From contig CANHIR010000005.1 of the NCBI GenBank assembly GCA_947461015.1, positions 1 to 25,082 of the forward strand: 25,082 bases of DNA, in the 5' to 3' direction. This stretch comes from Bacteroidota bacterium (GTDB lineage Bacteria; Bacteroidota; Bacteroidia; Chitinophagales; Chitinophagaceae). Positions 17,032 through 25,082 of this stretch are shown one piece after another. Under the pieces are notes generated by a model. That model was not told the origin of the DNA. It worked only from the letters and a program-made list of their open reading frames with translations, and made no database searches. Position numbers and translations under genes: made by a program. Numbering within the stretch: the stretch's first letter is position 1; each line of letters begins with the position of its first letter.

Positions 17032-17091
17032 GCGTGAGAATTTAAATAAATGCAAATCATCCCAACACTGTAAAATTATGAATAATTAAGC

Positions 17092-17099
17092 TACTTTTA
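17092..17099 (+). promoter_or_regulatory. -7-like element before folK
   Basis: TACTTTTA (TAnnTTTG with a final A) in the context GCTACTTTTACATTCATTAT, ending 10 bases before the ATG at 17110. No -33 TTG was found at the usual distance. Confidence 0.35.
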
Positions 17100-17109
17100 C
17101 ATTCATTAT

Positions 17110-17595
17110 ATGAATATAGCATACCTTTTGATAGGCGGCAATTTGGGAGATAGATTTGCAAACTTAAACATTGCACAAAAACTTATACACCAAAAATTAG
17201 GAATCATTTCGCAAACCTCTTCTATTTATGAAACTGCCGCATGGGGCTATACCGCGCAACCCGACTTTTTAAATCAGGCAGTATGTATTGAAACTTCATA
17301 TAATGCGTTTGAATTGTTGTTGCAAATACTCAAGTTAGAAAAAGAAATGGGCAGGACCCGTGATTTATCTATGGGACCGCGGATAATTGATATTGATATC
17401 ATTTATTTCAATAATGAAATTATCAATGATACAACCCTTATTGTTCCACACCCCAAAATTACGGATCGTCGTTTTGTGCTTTTACCAATGGTAGAAATTG
17501 CACCAGACTATATTCATCCCATTTTGCTCAAAAGCAATACTATATTGTTGAAAGAATGTGGAGATTCTTTAGCTGTGTATAAAAAAGCTCCATAA
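17110..17595 (+). CDS. folK: 2-amino-4-hydroxy-6-hydroxymethyldihydropteridine diphosphokinase
   Basis: Transfers pyrophosphate from ATP to the pterin in folate synthesis (EC 2.7.6.3), cytoplasmic. At 161 residues it is the usual monofunctional length. The family N-terminus is IAYLLIGGNLGDRFANL, followed by SSIYETAAWGY and PDFLNQAVCIET. The signature region RTRDLSMGPRIIDIDIIYF carries Arg82, Arg84, Arg91, Asp94 and Asp96, the last two binding Mg2+. Met88 stands where E. coli has Trp89, a contact in the active-site loop. PHPKITDRRFVLLPMVEI closes the core. It is divergent from sppA and is followed by a deoxynucleoside kinase gene after 47 bp (from its ATG), an arrangement that, from memory, is common in Bacteroidota. 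Confidence 0.96.
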   Translation: MNIAYLLIGGNLGDRFANLNIAQKLIHQKLGIISQTSSIYETAAWGYTAQPDFLNQAVCIETSYNAFELLLQILKLEKEMGRTRDLSMGPRIIDIDIIYFNNEIINDTTLIVPHPKITDRRFVLLPMVEIAPDYIHPILLKSNTILLKECGDSLAVYKKAP

Positions 17596-17611
17596 AAAGC
17601 ATTGGAGATAG

Positions 17612-17619
17612 TATATTTG
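17612..17619 (+). promoter_or_regulatory. -7 element before the deoxynucleoside kinase gene
   Basis: TATATTTG, an exact TAnnTTTG match in the folK-kinase gap. It ends 14 bases before an in-frame GTG and 23 bases before the preferred ATG. No TTG is seen at the expected spacing. The kinase may also be transcribed from folK. Confidence 0.35.
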
Positions 17620-17642
17620 AAGCTAGTAGCATCGTGAAATAT

Positions 17643-18275
17643 ATGAATCATCGTTTTATCGCCATTGAGGGGAACATTGGAGCAGGGAAAACAACGCTTT
17701 CGCATTTATTATCTCAACATTATAATGCAAAACTAGTACTTGAAGAATTTGCAGAAAATCCTTTCTTGACCAAATTTTACGAGAACCCAAAACAATACGC
17801 TTTTCCATTAGAGTTGTTTTTTTTGGCGGAGCGCTTTAAACAACAACAAGAATTGGTAAAAAACAAAGACTTATTTCAAGAAGTAATGGTTTCCGATTAC
17901 ATTTTTACCAAATGTTTATTGTTTGCTAAAGTAAATTTGCCCGAGGAGGAATTTAGATTGTATCAAAAAATGTTTGATGTTTTTTATCAGCAATTAACGC
18001 CACCAGATATTATCATTTACTTGCACGCCCCCGTAAATAGATTACAGAACAACATAAAAAAGAGAAATAGGAAATTTGAACAAGCCATCCCCGATGAATA
18101 CTTGTTTAAAATTCAGGAGACCTATACAAGCTATATTAAACAGCATAATGTAAGAACCATCTTTGTGGACGCAAGCAATGCAGACTTCTTATACAATGAA
18201 GCGCATTTTAAAGTAATCACCGATGCCTTGGAAAAAGACTTAGAGGAAGGGCAACATTATTTTAACCTTCCATAA
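17643..18275 (+). CDS. Deoxynucleoside kinase (dNK/dGK family)
   Basis: Phosphorylates deoxynucleosides with ATP to make dNMPs in salvage. From the ATG the protein has 210 residues. The P-loop GNIGAGKTTL lies near 11-20. After LVLEEFAENPFL come the family's AERFKQQQEL block, VSDYIFTKCLLFAK (DRY-like region), IIYLHAPVNRLQNNIKKRNRKFEQ (the arginine- and lysine-rich LID), and IPDEYLFKIQETYTSY. These place it in the bacterial deoxyadenosine/deoxyguanosine kinase group rather than thymidine kinase. The exact base preference cannot be read from the sequence. A GTG nine bases upstream is in frame, but the ATG gives the standard N-terminus MNHRFIAIEGNIG. It lies between folK and an MFS gene, all in one direction with short gaps. 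Confidence 0.92.
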   Translation: MNHRFIAIEGNIGAGKTTLSHLLSQHYNAKLVLEEFAENPFLTKFYENPKQYAFPLELFFLAERFKQQQELVKNKDLFQEVMVSDYIFTKCLLFAKVNLPEEEFRLYQKMFDVFYQQLTPPDIIIYLHAPVNRLQNNIKKRNRKFEQAIPDEYLFKIQETYTSYIKQHNVRTIFVDASNADFLYNEAHFKVITDALEKDLEEGQHYFNLP

Positions 18276-18299
18276 TATTATAGCATTAATCCCAAGAAA

Positions 18300-19565
18300 A
18301 TGGAAACGCAAACCACTTCAAAACAAGACCCCTTTGGCGCCATCAAAGTTGCTGAATTTAGGAACCTGATGATTGGTCGTTTCTTATTTATTATGGGGCT
18401 TAGGATGATGGGCACTTTAGTGGGTTGGTGGATATACGAATTAACAAAAGAACCTTTTGCCATTGGACTTATTGGACTCGCGGAAGTGATCCCTGCCGTA
18501 TCCCTTGCTTTGTATGCAGGCCATGTTATTGATATCAGTGAAAAAAGAAAATTACTACTAAGAGGAGTGGTTCTTTATTGGATATGCGCCTTGGGTTTAC
18601 TGGGGCTTTCTATATATAATGACAAAAGCGATCTTAGTGCCAATCAAAACACCCTTTATATTGCTATTGGTATTTATTTTATAATTTTTTGTACCGGCAT
18701 TATTCGATCATTTACTGGACCCAGCTTTGGCACGATTGTAGGTTCCATCATGCCAAAAAATCTTTTACAAAACGCAACTACCTGGAGCCAAGGTATATGG
18801 CTAAGTGCCTCTATTTTAGGACATGCTATTGTTGGATTTATTATTGCAGGCTTTGGGCATACGGGTTCATTAATAGTGGTTGTGAGTTTAGTAAGTATTG
18901 GCTTTATGTTTATTTCAAAAATCAATCCCTTGCCGGCGCATGCCGATATTGTGGTAGACCAAAAGCCACTAGAGAGTGTAAAGGAAGGTTTAAGATTTGT
19001 TTTTAATACCAAAGAGGTATTGGGCGCCCTGACACTTGATTTATTCGCAGTATTATTTGGAGGGGCCGTTGCAATGATCCCTGTATTTGCAAAAGATATT
19101 TTAAAAGTAGGTCCTATTGGATTTGGCTGGTTAAATGCAGCAGCAGATATTGGTGCAATGGTGGTCATTTTCCTAATTGCCATTTTCCCAGTGAATGCAG
19201 GTCAAGGGAAAAAGCTATTAATTGCGGTTGGTGGCTTTGGCTTATGCATCATTGCCTTTGCAGCATCTAAAATTTTCTGGATTTCATTTGCAGCACTGCT
19301 TTTAAGTGGCATTTTAGATGGCTTTAGCATGATTGTGCGAGGCACCATTGTTCAATTAAAAACACCCGATCATATGCGAGGCAGGGTAATGAGCGTAAAT
19401 TCCATGTTTATTAATAGTAGCAATGAATTGGGACAATTTGAAAGTGGTGTTGCCGCTAAATTAATGGGCGTAATCCCCTCTGTTATCTTTGGAGGTTCCA
19501 TGACCTTATTAGTGGTATTTACTACTTGGTTTAAGTCACCAAGTTTAAGAAAAATGGAATACTAA
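18300..19565 (+). CDS. MFS transporter, MFS_3/EntS-like exporter group
   Basis: Inner-membrane transporter of 421 residues with about 11-12 helices. The N-terminus (FRNLMIGRFLFIMGLRMMGTLVGWWIYELTKEPFAIGLIGLAEVIPAV, split by charged loops) is the pattern of the MFS_3 group that includes enterobactin exporter-like proteins. The loop after TM2 reads AGHVIDISEKRKLLL, a relaxed motif A with Asp but without the usual GR pair. A central cytoplasmic stretch (SVKEGLRFVFNTKEVLGALTLDLFAV) is typical of the group, and the C-terminal half carries GTIVQLKTPDHMRGRVMSVNSMF. The substrate is unknown. No siderophore genes lie nearby. The start lies 24 bases after the deoxynucleoside kinase stop, so the two are probably co-transcribed, though a functional link is not evident. 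Confidence 0.85.
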   Translation: METQTTSKQDPFGAIKVAEFRNLMIGRFLFIMGLRMMGTLVGWWIYELTKEPFAIGLIGLAEVIPAVSLALYAGHVIDISEKRKLLLRGVVLYWICALGLLGLSIYNDKSDLSANQNTLYIAIGIYFIIFCTGIIRSFTGPSFGTIVGSIMPKNLLQNATTWSQGIWLSASILGHAIVGFIIAGFGHTGSLIVVVSLVSIGFMFISKINPLPAHADIVVDQKPLESVKEGLRFVFNTKEVLGALTLDLFAVLFGGAVAMIPVFAKDILKVGPIGFGWLNAAADIGAMVVIFLIAIFPVNAGQGKKLLIAVGGFGLCIIAFAASKIFWISFAALLLSGILDGFSMIVRGTIVQLKTPDHMRGRVMSVNSMFINSSNELGQFESGVAAKLMGVIPSVIFGGSMTLLVVFTTWFKSPSLRKMEY

Positions 19566-19622
19566 TCCGTTTTAAAAATGTTTATACGCTACAATAATTT
19601 AATGCTAAATCTAATCCAGCTT

Positions 19623-20105
19623 TTATTTTGCTAGTAAACCAATCATTACATCATGCACTGCAGGACAGAATTCTGCATTCTTCATGGTAATTTTATCTCT
19701 TTTGAAGAAAACATCTTCGTCGGTATAAGGAAACCTTTCGCAATCGGAAGGTCGATAATCATAAATACTGCAGCTATTATCTGTATCTAAAAAAGGACAG
19801 GGCTTTGTTTTCACAACATAATCTCCCTCCGCATCCATTGACAAATACTTTTCTATAAAGGCCACTTCCTTCATCCCCATAGCTTTGCTTGCTCTTTTTA
19901 TGTCAGGCATTTTAAAACGAGGGGAATAATTTTTGCAGCACCTTGCACAATCCAAGCAATTTACTTTCTCGAAGGCCGCTTCATGCAAATCAGGCAATTG
20001 TTTTAAGATAACGCGCTTGTCCACCCTTTTCAAAAAATTTTGAAACTTTTTGAGTATCTCTGGGGCAGGTGTTTCATATAAATGTTCAACAGAAGGGTCA
20101 ATCAT
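19623..20105 (-). CDS. YkgJ-type cysteine cluster protein (CxxCxxCC family)
   Basis: 160 residues with the YkgJ zinc/iron-chelating cluster pattern. CLDCARCCKNYSPRFKMPDIKRA appears around 54-76, in the family's CxxCxxCC spacing, followed by CPFLDTDNSCSIYDYRPSDCERFPY around 103-127 and a last Cys in AEFCPAVHDV. The cysteines suggest a bound metal, probably an Fe-S or zinc site. No reaction is established for the family. The N-terminal 45 residues are a charged helix with no signal peptide, so it is cytoplasmic. It is a single gene, convergent with the MFS gene and divergent from gcvP, with a good promoter whose -7 element ends 4 bases before the ATG. Confidence 0.88.
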   Translation of the reverse strand: MIDPSVEHLYETPAPEILKKFQNFLKRVDKRVILKQLPDLHEAAFEKVNCLDCARCCKNYSPRFKMPDIKRASKAMGMKEVAFIEKYLSMDAEGDYVVKTKPCPFLDTDNSCSIYDYRPSDCERFPYTDEDVFFKRDKITMKNAEFCPAVHDVMIGLLAK

Positions 20106-20109
20106 AGCT

Positions 20110-20140
20110 CAAAAGTAACCCTTTTATAGGTCATCCACAA
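20110..20140 (-). promoter_or_regulatory. Promoter of the YkgJ-type gene, likely leaderless mRNA
   Basis: On the minus strand TTG (20138-20140), 20 bases, then TACTTTTG (20110-20117): a full match to the Bacteroidota -33/-7 pattern at a standard spacing. The -7 element ends only 4 bases before the ATG at 20105, so the transcript would start at or within a base or two of the A of the start codon. Confidence 0.6.
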
Positions 20141-20170
20141 GCTTTCCCCAACCACTTTAAATGCCTTTTA

Positions 20171-20196
20171 TTGCGGGCGATAATTAAGTATCTTTG
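20171..20196 (+). promoter_or_regulatory. Promoter of gcvP
   Basis: TTG (20171-20173), 15 bases, then TATCTTTG (20189-20196), an exact TAnnTTTG. The spacing is slightly short. The expected start leaves a leader of about 20 bases, too short for a glycine riboswitch. Confidence 0.45.
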
Positions 20197-20219
20197 TGGC
20201 CATTTAAAACCCTTCTTTT

Positions 20220-23078
20220 ATGTTGCAATCAAGTACAAGTGGCGCTGAGTTTATCAAAAGACATATTGGCCCTAATGATGCTGACACACAAAAAATGTTA
20301 GCAAGCATTGGTGCAAAATCTTTAAATGATTTAATTGAAAAAACTGTTCCTAATAATATTCGCCTAACAAAGCCAATGAATATTCCTACTGGACTAAGTG
20401 AATTTGAAATGTTGCAGTCCATTAAAGCAATTGGTGAAAAAAATATTATTGCTAAAAACTTTATTGGTCAAGGATATTACGGAACCATTACACCAAGTGT
20501 AATTCTTAGAAATATTTTTGAAAATCCAGGTTGGTATACACAATACACGCCTTACCAAGCAGAGATAGCACAAGGCCGATTAGAAAGTTTGTTAAACTAC
20601 CAAACCATGGTATCCGATTTAACAGGGCTCCCTATTTCAAATGCTTCTTTATTGGATGAAGCCACTGCAGCAGCAGAAGCCATGGCCATGATATTTAATC
20701 ATGTTAACAAAACTGAAAATATTACGCAACCTAAATTGTTTGTGGATACTGCAATTTTCCAACAAACAAAAGACGTATTGGTAACACGTGCGAATCCTAT
20801 TGGCATTCAACTTGTTGAAGGGGATTATCAACACACCTCTATTGATAATAGTTTCTTTGGTGCAATTTTACAATACCCTAATAGCAAAGGAAGTATTCAA
20901 TCCTATGAATCTTTTATTCATCAAGTGCATCAAGCAGGCGGCTTGGTAATTTTAGTTGCCGATATTTTAGCATTAACCTTATTAAAAAGCCCAGGTGAAT
21001 TAAATGCCGACGTTGCAGTGGGTAACACACAACGCTTTGGTGTACCTATGGGATTTGGCGGACCACACGCAGCTTACTTTGCAACAAAAGACGAATTTAA
21101 AAGAGGCATGCCAGGCAGATTAATTGGAGTAAGTGTGGACGCACAGGGGAACCGTGCATTAAGAATGGCGTTGCAAACACGAGAACAACATATAAAGCGC
21201 GAAAAAGCTACTTCTAATATTTGTACGGCACAAGCCTTACTTGCCAACATGGCGGTGATGTATGCAGTGTACCATGGTCCAGCGGGATTAAAAAAGATTG
21301 CTGAAAAAGTTCACGGACTTTCACAAAGTTTGGATCAGCAGTTACAATCATTAGGTTTACAACAAATGAATAACTATTACTTTGATACGCTATTGGTAAG
21401 TGGATTTGATGCTAGCGCATTAAAGCAATTGGCTACAGAAGCTGAAATCAACTTCAACTATCTAAATGACGGCAGCGTTAGTATTACCCTGGACGAAACT
21501 AGTTCGCTAGCGGATGTTCATTCGATTGTTGCTTTGTTTGAAAAATTAATTGGCAAGCAAGCGTCGGCACAAAATGCAACAGTAAAGAATGCAAATATTC
21601 AAGAAGACCTATTAAGAACATCAACCTATTTGTTACACCCTGTTTTTAACACCCATCATAGTGAAACACAAATGATGCGATACATTAAACAACTAGAAAA
21701 CAAAGATCTTTCTCTAAATACCAGCATGATTAGTTTGGGAAGTTGTACTATGAAATTAAATGCAGCTACAGAAATGATCCCAGTAAGCTGGCCAGCATTT
21801 AGTGGTATGCATCCATTTGCACCTAGTCATCAAACATTAGGTTATCAAGCAATGGCGAAAGAGTTAAGTAATTATTTATGTGAAACAACAGGCTTTACTG
21901 CATGTAGTTTACAACCTAATAGTGGTGCACAAGGAGAATATGCCGGTTTATTAACCATTCGCTCTTATCATCAATCAAGAAATGAACCACATCGCGATAT
22001 TGTTTTAATTCCAATTAGTGCACATGGTACCAACCCTGCAAGTGCGGTGATGGCAGGTTTTAAAGTGGTTGTAGTTGCATGTGATGCTGCAGGCAATATT
22101 GACTTTGACGACTTAAAAGCAAAGGCCTTGTTGCATAAGGACAACCTTGGTGCATTGATGGTAACGTATCCAAGTACACATGGTGTATTTGAAGAAACCA
22201 TTATTGACATTTGTCAAACCGTTCATGATTTAGGTGGTATGGTATATATGGATGGAGCAAATATGAACGCTCAAGTTGGATTAACAAGCCCAGGAAATAT
22301 AGGGGCAGACGTTTGCCACTTAAACTTACACAAAACATTTGCCATCCCACATGGTGGTGGCGGTCCTGGTATGGGACCAATTTGTGTGAATGATAAACTA
22401 GCACCATTCTTGCCGGGTCATAATTACAATGGTAATGGTGCGAATGCAGTGAGTGCTGCTCCCATTGGTTCGGCTAGTATTTTGCTTATAAGTTATGCCT
22501 ATATAAAAATGTTAGGCGCCGAAGGTTTAACGCTTTCAACAGCATTTGCCATATTGAATGCGAATTATATGAAGTCAAGATTAGAAAAATGCTATACCAT
22601 TTTATACGCTGGTAAAAATGGCACTTGTGCGCATGAATTTATTATTGACTTAAGACCATTTAAAACAAGTGCAGGCATTGAAGCAGAAGATGTAGCAAAA
22701 CGTTTAATAGACTACGGATTTCATGCACCTACAATGAGTTTCCCTGTAGCAGGCACCATTATGATTGAACCTACAGAAAGCGAAGACAAAGCAGAATTAG
22801 ATCGCTTTTGCGATGCACTTATAGGCATCTATCATGAAATAAAAGCTATTGAAGAAGGCAAAATGGATCGTACAGATAATCCTTTGAAAAATGCTCCACA
22901 TACTCAAAAAGTAATTTGTGCAGAGGAGTGGAACCATGCATATTCAAGACAAATAGCAGGATTCCCATTGCCTTATGTGGTGGAAAGTAAATTCTGGCCA
23001 ACTGTTGCAAGGGTTAACAACACCCATGGAGACCGTAACTTAATTTGCACTTGCGAACCCGTTGCTTCCTACGCATAG
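20220..23078 (+). CDS. gcvP: Glycine dehydrogenase (decarboxylating), P-protein, fused alpha-beta form
   Basis: PLP-dependent P-protein of the glycine cleavage system, which decarboxylates glycine and passes the aminomethyl group to lipoylated H-protein (EC 1.4.4.2). At 952 residues it is the long single-chain form that joins the two subunits found separately in some bacteria. The N-terminal half starts with [10 protein letters not shown] and contains [15 protein letters not shown] and [17 protein letters not shown] [18 protein letters not shown]. The C-terminal half has [28 protein letters not shown], and the cofactor lysine Lys705 in [17 protein letters not shown]. The glycine-rich loop and C-terminal CTCEPV are intact. 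The other gcv genes (T, H, L) are not in the window, so the system is scattered. The start lies about 20 bases after a good -7 element, and a strong terminator follows. Confidence 0.98.
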   Translation: MLQSSTSGAEFIKRHIGPNDADTQKMLASIGAKSLNDLIEKTVPNNIRLTKPMNIPTGLSEFEMLQSIKAIGEKNIIAKNFIGQGYYGTITPSVILRNIFENPGWYTQYTPYQAEIAQGRLESLLNYQTMVSDLTGLPISNASLLDEATAAAEAMAMIFNHVNKTENITQPKLFVDTAIFQQTKDVLVTRANPIGIQLVEGDYQHTSIDNSFFGAILQYPNSKGSIQSYESFIHQVHQAGGLVILVADILALTLLKSPGELNADVAVGNTQRFGVPMGFGGPHAAYFATKDEFKRGMPGRLIGVSVDAQGNRALRMALQTREQHIKREKATSNICTAQALLANMAVMYAVYHGPAGLKKIAEKVHGLSQSLDQQLQSLGLQQMNNYYFDTLLVSGFDASALKQLATEAEINFNYLNDGSVSITLDETSSLADVHSIVALFEKLIGKQASAQNATVKNANIQEDLLRTSTYLLHPVFNTHHSETQMMRYIKQLENKDLSLNTSMISLGSCTMKLNAATEMIPVSWPAFSGMHPFAPSHQTLGYQAMAKELSNYLCETTGFTACSLQPNSGAQGEYAGLLTIRSYHQSRNEPHRDIVLIPISAHGTNPASAVMAGFKVVVVACDAAGNIDFDDLKAKALLHKDNLGALMVTYPSTHGVFEETIIDICQTVHDLGGMVYMDGANMNAQVGLTSPGNIGADVCHLNLHKTFAIPHGGGGPGMGPICVNDKLAPFLPGHNYNGNGANAVSAAPIGSASILLISYAYIKMLGAEGLTLSTAFAILNANYMKSRLEKCYTILYAGKNGTCAHEFIIDLRPFKTSAGIEAEDVAKRLIDYGFHAPTMSFPVAGTIMIEPTESEDKAELDRFCDALIGIYHEIKAIEEGKMDRTDNPLKNAPHTQKVICAEEWNHAYSRQIAGFPLPYVVESKFWPTVARVNNTHGDRNLICTCEPVASYA

Positions 23079-23126
23079 GGGTAAGATGGTGTTTCTAAAA
23101 TTATTGATTTAAAACAAATTAACATA

Positions 23127-23164
23127 CAAAAGCCTCGTTCAAAATAGACGAGGCTTTTGACTTT
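23127..23164 (+). terminator. Strong intrinsic terminator after gcvP
   Basis: CAAAAGCCTCGT (23127-23138) and ACGAGGCTTTTG (23148-23159) form a perfect 12-bp stem with a 9-base loop. A T-run inside the right arm and another just after it (ACTTTTT) complete the signal. The flanking A-run lets it work on the minus strand too, where it sits downstream of the HTH gene. Confidence 0.9.
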
Positions 23165-23216
23165 TTGGGGGAAACATAAACATATTGGTAAACATGCTAC
23201 CATCATGCACAATAGA

Positions 23217-23630
23217 TTAATAAGTGTCCGCTATGGTGCTTGCTTTATTATTTCCATTGAGCATAAATTCATATAAGCCAATAATTTTATCCTTGTCTTT
23301 TACCAATACATTTAATTTTTCTAAGTCAGACGCTAATGATTTTAACTTCTGGCTTTCTATTTCATAACGACTGCTAAATTCATTTACTTTGGAGATTTGA
23401 TTTTCCCCAAAGTCTTCTACAATCATTTGGCCCTCTCCTGTAAGCACCCATAGCATATTTAATTCGGGGTAACTTTCATGAATCTTAACAAGAATGTCTG
23501 ACCCAACAGAGCCTAGGTTTTTTGTTTGCTTAGAAAAATACCCATTGGATAAATGAATTTTTCGTTCAAAGGAATGTGGGGTGATTGCTTTAAATTGCAA
23601 GTACATTGCGATTCTTTCAATTGGTTTCAT
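23217..23630 (-). CDS. Small HTH protein, phage-repressor-like, with C-terminal coiled coil
   Basis: 137 residues, probably a DNA-binding regulator. Residues 1-60 resemble the helix-turn-helix of Bacteroidota XRE-like repressors. RIAMYLQFKAITPHSFERKI is followed by NGYFSKQTKN (putative recognition helix) and SDILVKIHESYPELNMLWVLTGEGQMI, whose 'WVLTGEG' ending is characteristic of that group. A charged linker leads to a coiled coil (about 85-122, EIESQKLKSLASDLEKLNVLVKD), probably for dimer formation. The protease-like C-terminal domain of LexA/CI repressors is absent. No phage genes flank it: it sits between gcvP's terminator and the ABC-F gene. Two direct repeats upstream could be its operator. 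The target genes are unknown, and the spacing to the ABC-F stop (114 bases) suggests its own promoter, which I could not pinpoint. Confidence 0.75.
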   Translation of the reverse strand: MKPIERIAMYLQFKAITPHSFERKIHLSNGYFSKQTKNLGSVGSDILVKIHESYPELNMLWVLTGEGQMIVEDFGENQISKVNEFSSRYEIESQKLKSLASDLEKLNVLVKDKDKIIGLYEFMLNGNNKASTIADTY

Positions 23631-23699
23631 AGCTTTTAATTTTATTGGTAATAGAACATATCCAATATTAAAAACTTTATATAAGCCAGAATTAAAACA

Positions 23700-23733
23700 T
23701 AGGCCTCATTTAAAATGCACTTAGGCCTCATTT
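23700..23733. repeat. Two direct copies of TAGGCCTCATTT, 22 bp apart
   Basis: TAGGCCTCATTT occurs at 23700-23711 and again at 23722-23733. The start-to-start distance of 22 bp is about two helix turns, which puts both copies on the same DNA face. Each contains the palindrome AGGCCT. The pair lies 70-103 bases upstream of the HTH gene start and just after the ABC-F stop. It could be an operator; the two AGGCCT cores could alternatively pair in RNA as a weak hairpin. Confidence 0.6.
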
Positions 23734-23744
23734 TGAAAAAACCA

Positions 23745-25082
23745 TTATTGTTTTTCACTCAATTCCAACCATCTAACTTCAGCCAAATCCAATGCTGCAT
23801 TTATTTCTGAGAGTTTCTCACTAATAGCAATAATTTCCTCGTAATTTAAACTTGTACTATTTAATTGTTCCGTTAAGCCAGCCTTTTTCGTTTCTAAAAT
23901 TGGCATCTCCTTATTTAAAGTCTCCAATTCCAATTTTTCTTTATAAGTCATTTTCTCTGCTACCTTCTTTTCTACAACTGTTGGAGGGGGCTGAACTTTC
24001 TGAGTTGTTGCGACTACATGCTCCTTGACTGAACTGATATCGGAACTCACGGCAGCATAATTTTGTTTGGTTTTTTCTAGGATTCTAAACTGTGTATAGT
24101 TACCAGGATAATCACGTATTACTCCATCTCCTTCAAAAATAAACAAGTGATCCACTAGTTTATCCATAAAGTATCTGTCGTGCGAAACCAATAAAACACA
24201 TCCCGCATAGTCAATTAAAAATTGCTCCAATACTGCTAGTGTAGGCAAATCCAAGTCATTGGTAGGTTCATCCAAAATTAAGAAATTAGGATTCTTAAAT
24301 AAGATGGTTAACAATTGTAAGCGCTTTTTTTCTCCACCACTTAATGCACTTAAATACGTGTATTGCTTGTCGGGGGTGAATAAAAATAATTCTAAAAATT
24401 GTGCCGCACTTAAGGAGCCTCCGCTTGCCAATGGAAATTGCTCCGCAAATGTTTTTAAATACTCAATAACACGCATGTCCTTTTTATAAACAAGCCCTTC
24501 CTGAGAAAAGTGTCCAAATACAATGGTTTCACCTACGTTAATTTTCCCGCTATCGGGCTGTGTGATACCTTGTAATATTTGTAAGAAAGTAGATTTCCCT
24601 ACTCCATTTTTTCCCACTATACCAATGCGCTCTCCCTTACTAAATGTATAATCAAACCCTTTTAGAACCACTAAGTCGCCATAAGATTTATATACTTTTT
24701 TTGCTTCAATAATCTTACCTCCCAAGCGAGTCATCTTCATGTCCAATTGCAAGTTGGTTTCGTCAATTTTTTGTTTTGCCTTAGCTTCAACCTCATAAAA
24801 ATTATCCTGCCTGCTTTTACTCTTCGTCGTTCTTGCCTTTGGTTGTTTTCGCATCCATTCCAACTCCTTTCTAAAAGTATTTTTTGCCTTGTCTATGCTT
24901 GCTAATTCAGATTCAATACGAGCCGCTTTTTTTTCTAAATAATTTTCATAATCTCCTTTGTAGCTATATAATTTCTCGCGTTCCATTTCCCAAATTTCAT
25001 CCGTTACTGCTTCTAAAAAATAACGATCATGGGAAACCAAGAGCAAGGTTACTTTTTCTTGTTCTAAATAATTTTCCAACCA
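23745..25082 (-). CDS. uup: ABC-F family ATPase, Uup-like, 5' end outside window
   Basis: Cytoplasmic tandem-ATPase protein of the ABC-F group, which acts on ribosomes (or, for Uup, also on DNA repair intermediates) and not in transport. The visible 446 codons begin inside the first ATPase domain at WLENYLEQEKVTLLLVSHDRYFL, so about 180 N-terminal residues are missing and the first in-window TTG is not the true start. Next come the inter-domain linker with a charged helix (ELASIDKAKNTFRKELEWMRKQPKARTTKSKS), and the second ATPase with Walker A GKNGVGKST, signature LSGGEKKR, Walker B FLILDEPTND and switch His in VSHDRYFMDKLVDH. The tail has a Pro-rich hinge and a C-terminal coiled coil (about the last 75 residues), which is characteristic of Uup rather than EttA. 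Confidence 0.9.
   Translation of the reverse strand, partial: WLENYLEQEKVTLLLVSHDRYFLEAVTDEIWEMEREKLYSYKGDYENYLEKKAARIESELASIDKAKNTFRKELEWMRKQPKARTTKSKSRQDNFYEVEAKAKQKIDETNLQLDMKMTRLGGKIIEAKKVYKSYGDLVVLKGFDYTFSKGERIGIVGKNGVGKSTFLQILQGITQPDSGKINVGETIVFGHFSQEGLVYKKDMRVIEYLKTFAEQFPLASGGSLSAAQFLELFLFTPDKQYTYLSALSGGEKKRLQLLTILFKNPNFLILDEPTNDLDLPTLAVLEQFLIDYAGCVLLVSHDRYFMDKLVDHLFIFEGDGVIRDYPGNYTQFRILEKTKQNYAAVSSDISSVKEHVVATTQKVQPPPTVVEKKVAEKMTYKEKLELETLNKEMPILETKKAGLTEQLNSTSLNYEEIIAISEKLSEINAALDLAEVRWLELSEKQ

Noticed and set aside
15258..17060. Longer sppA start at 17060
   Set aside because: The extra 15 residues are unlike the family, precede a normal N-terminal membrane helix, and would extend the gene past the -7-like element close to folK.
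18674..19183. 169-residue minus-strand open frame inside the MFS gene
   Set aside because: Antisense to a transporter with conserved motifs; Pro/Thr/Asn-rich composition typical of a shadow frame; no start context.
20141..20219. Glycine riboswitch before gcvP
   Set aside because: The predicted leader is about 20 bases, and the whole gap to the divergent gene is too short for the tandem aptamer.
23700..23733. CRISPR array
   Set aside because: Only two 12-base copies with a 10-base spacer and no cas genes; far too short and too few.
23217..23744. Prophage or integrated element at the HTH gene
   Set aside because: No integrase, attachment-site repeats, tRNA or structural phage genes are present; both sides are ordinary housekeeping genes.

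Overview
The window looks like chromosomal DNA of an AT-rich Bacteroidota, most likely a Chitinophagaceae-type bacterium. The reasons are a Porin_10-type outer-membrane protein, a CzcA-type RND pump fused to a TolC-like domain, little sign of Shine-Dalgarno sequences, and several promoter elements of the Bacteroidota type (TTG/TTTG, 15-23 nt, TAnnTTTG). I see no rRNA, tRNA, CRISPR array, integrase or insertion sequence. Coding density is high and no gene-free stretch exceeds about 140 bases.

Left third (1-5664, minus strand): a divalent heavy-metal efflux locus. In transcription order it holds a secreted HMA-domain metal-binding protein, a terminator, a small secreted protein of unknown function, an attenuator-like hairpin, a 1454-residue CzcA-like pump fused to a TolC-like outer-membrane factor, and a lipoprotein adaptor (CzcB-like) cut by the window edge. 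Together these would move metal from the periplasm or cytoplasm out across both membranes.

Middle (5759-12536, minus strand): a purine nucleoside phosphorylase gene followed after 11 bp by a Porin_10 outer-membrane protein gene, and clpB followed after 24 bp by a Tet-like drug/H+ antiporter gene. The phosphorylase has Asp at the position of human Asn243, which suggests altered purine-base specificity.

Right-centre (12669-19565): queG (plus strand) faces an operon on the minus strand of sppA, a lone ABC-2 permease and an SRPBCC protein, in which the genes abut. sppA diverges from folK, a deoxynucleoside kinase and an MFS exporter on the plus strand.

Right end (19623-25082): a YkgJ-type cysteine-cluster protein (minus) diverges from gcvP (plus), which ends in a strong perfect-stem terminator. 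After it come a small phage-repressor-like HTH protein with two direct repeats upstream, and the 3' part of a Uup-like ABC-F gene that runs off the window.

Most genes are conserved housekeeping or transport functions. I did not find a clearly new multi-gene system. The best leads are the fused pump with an internal signal peptide, its unknown small partner, the hairpin between them, the Asp-substituted phosphorylase, and -7 elements so close to start codons that several mRNAs may be leaderless.
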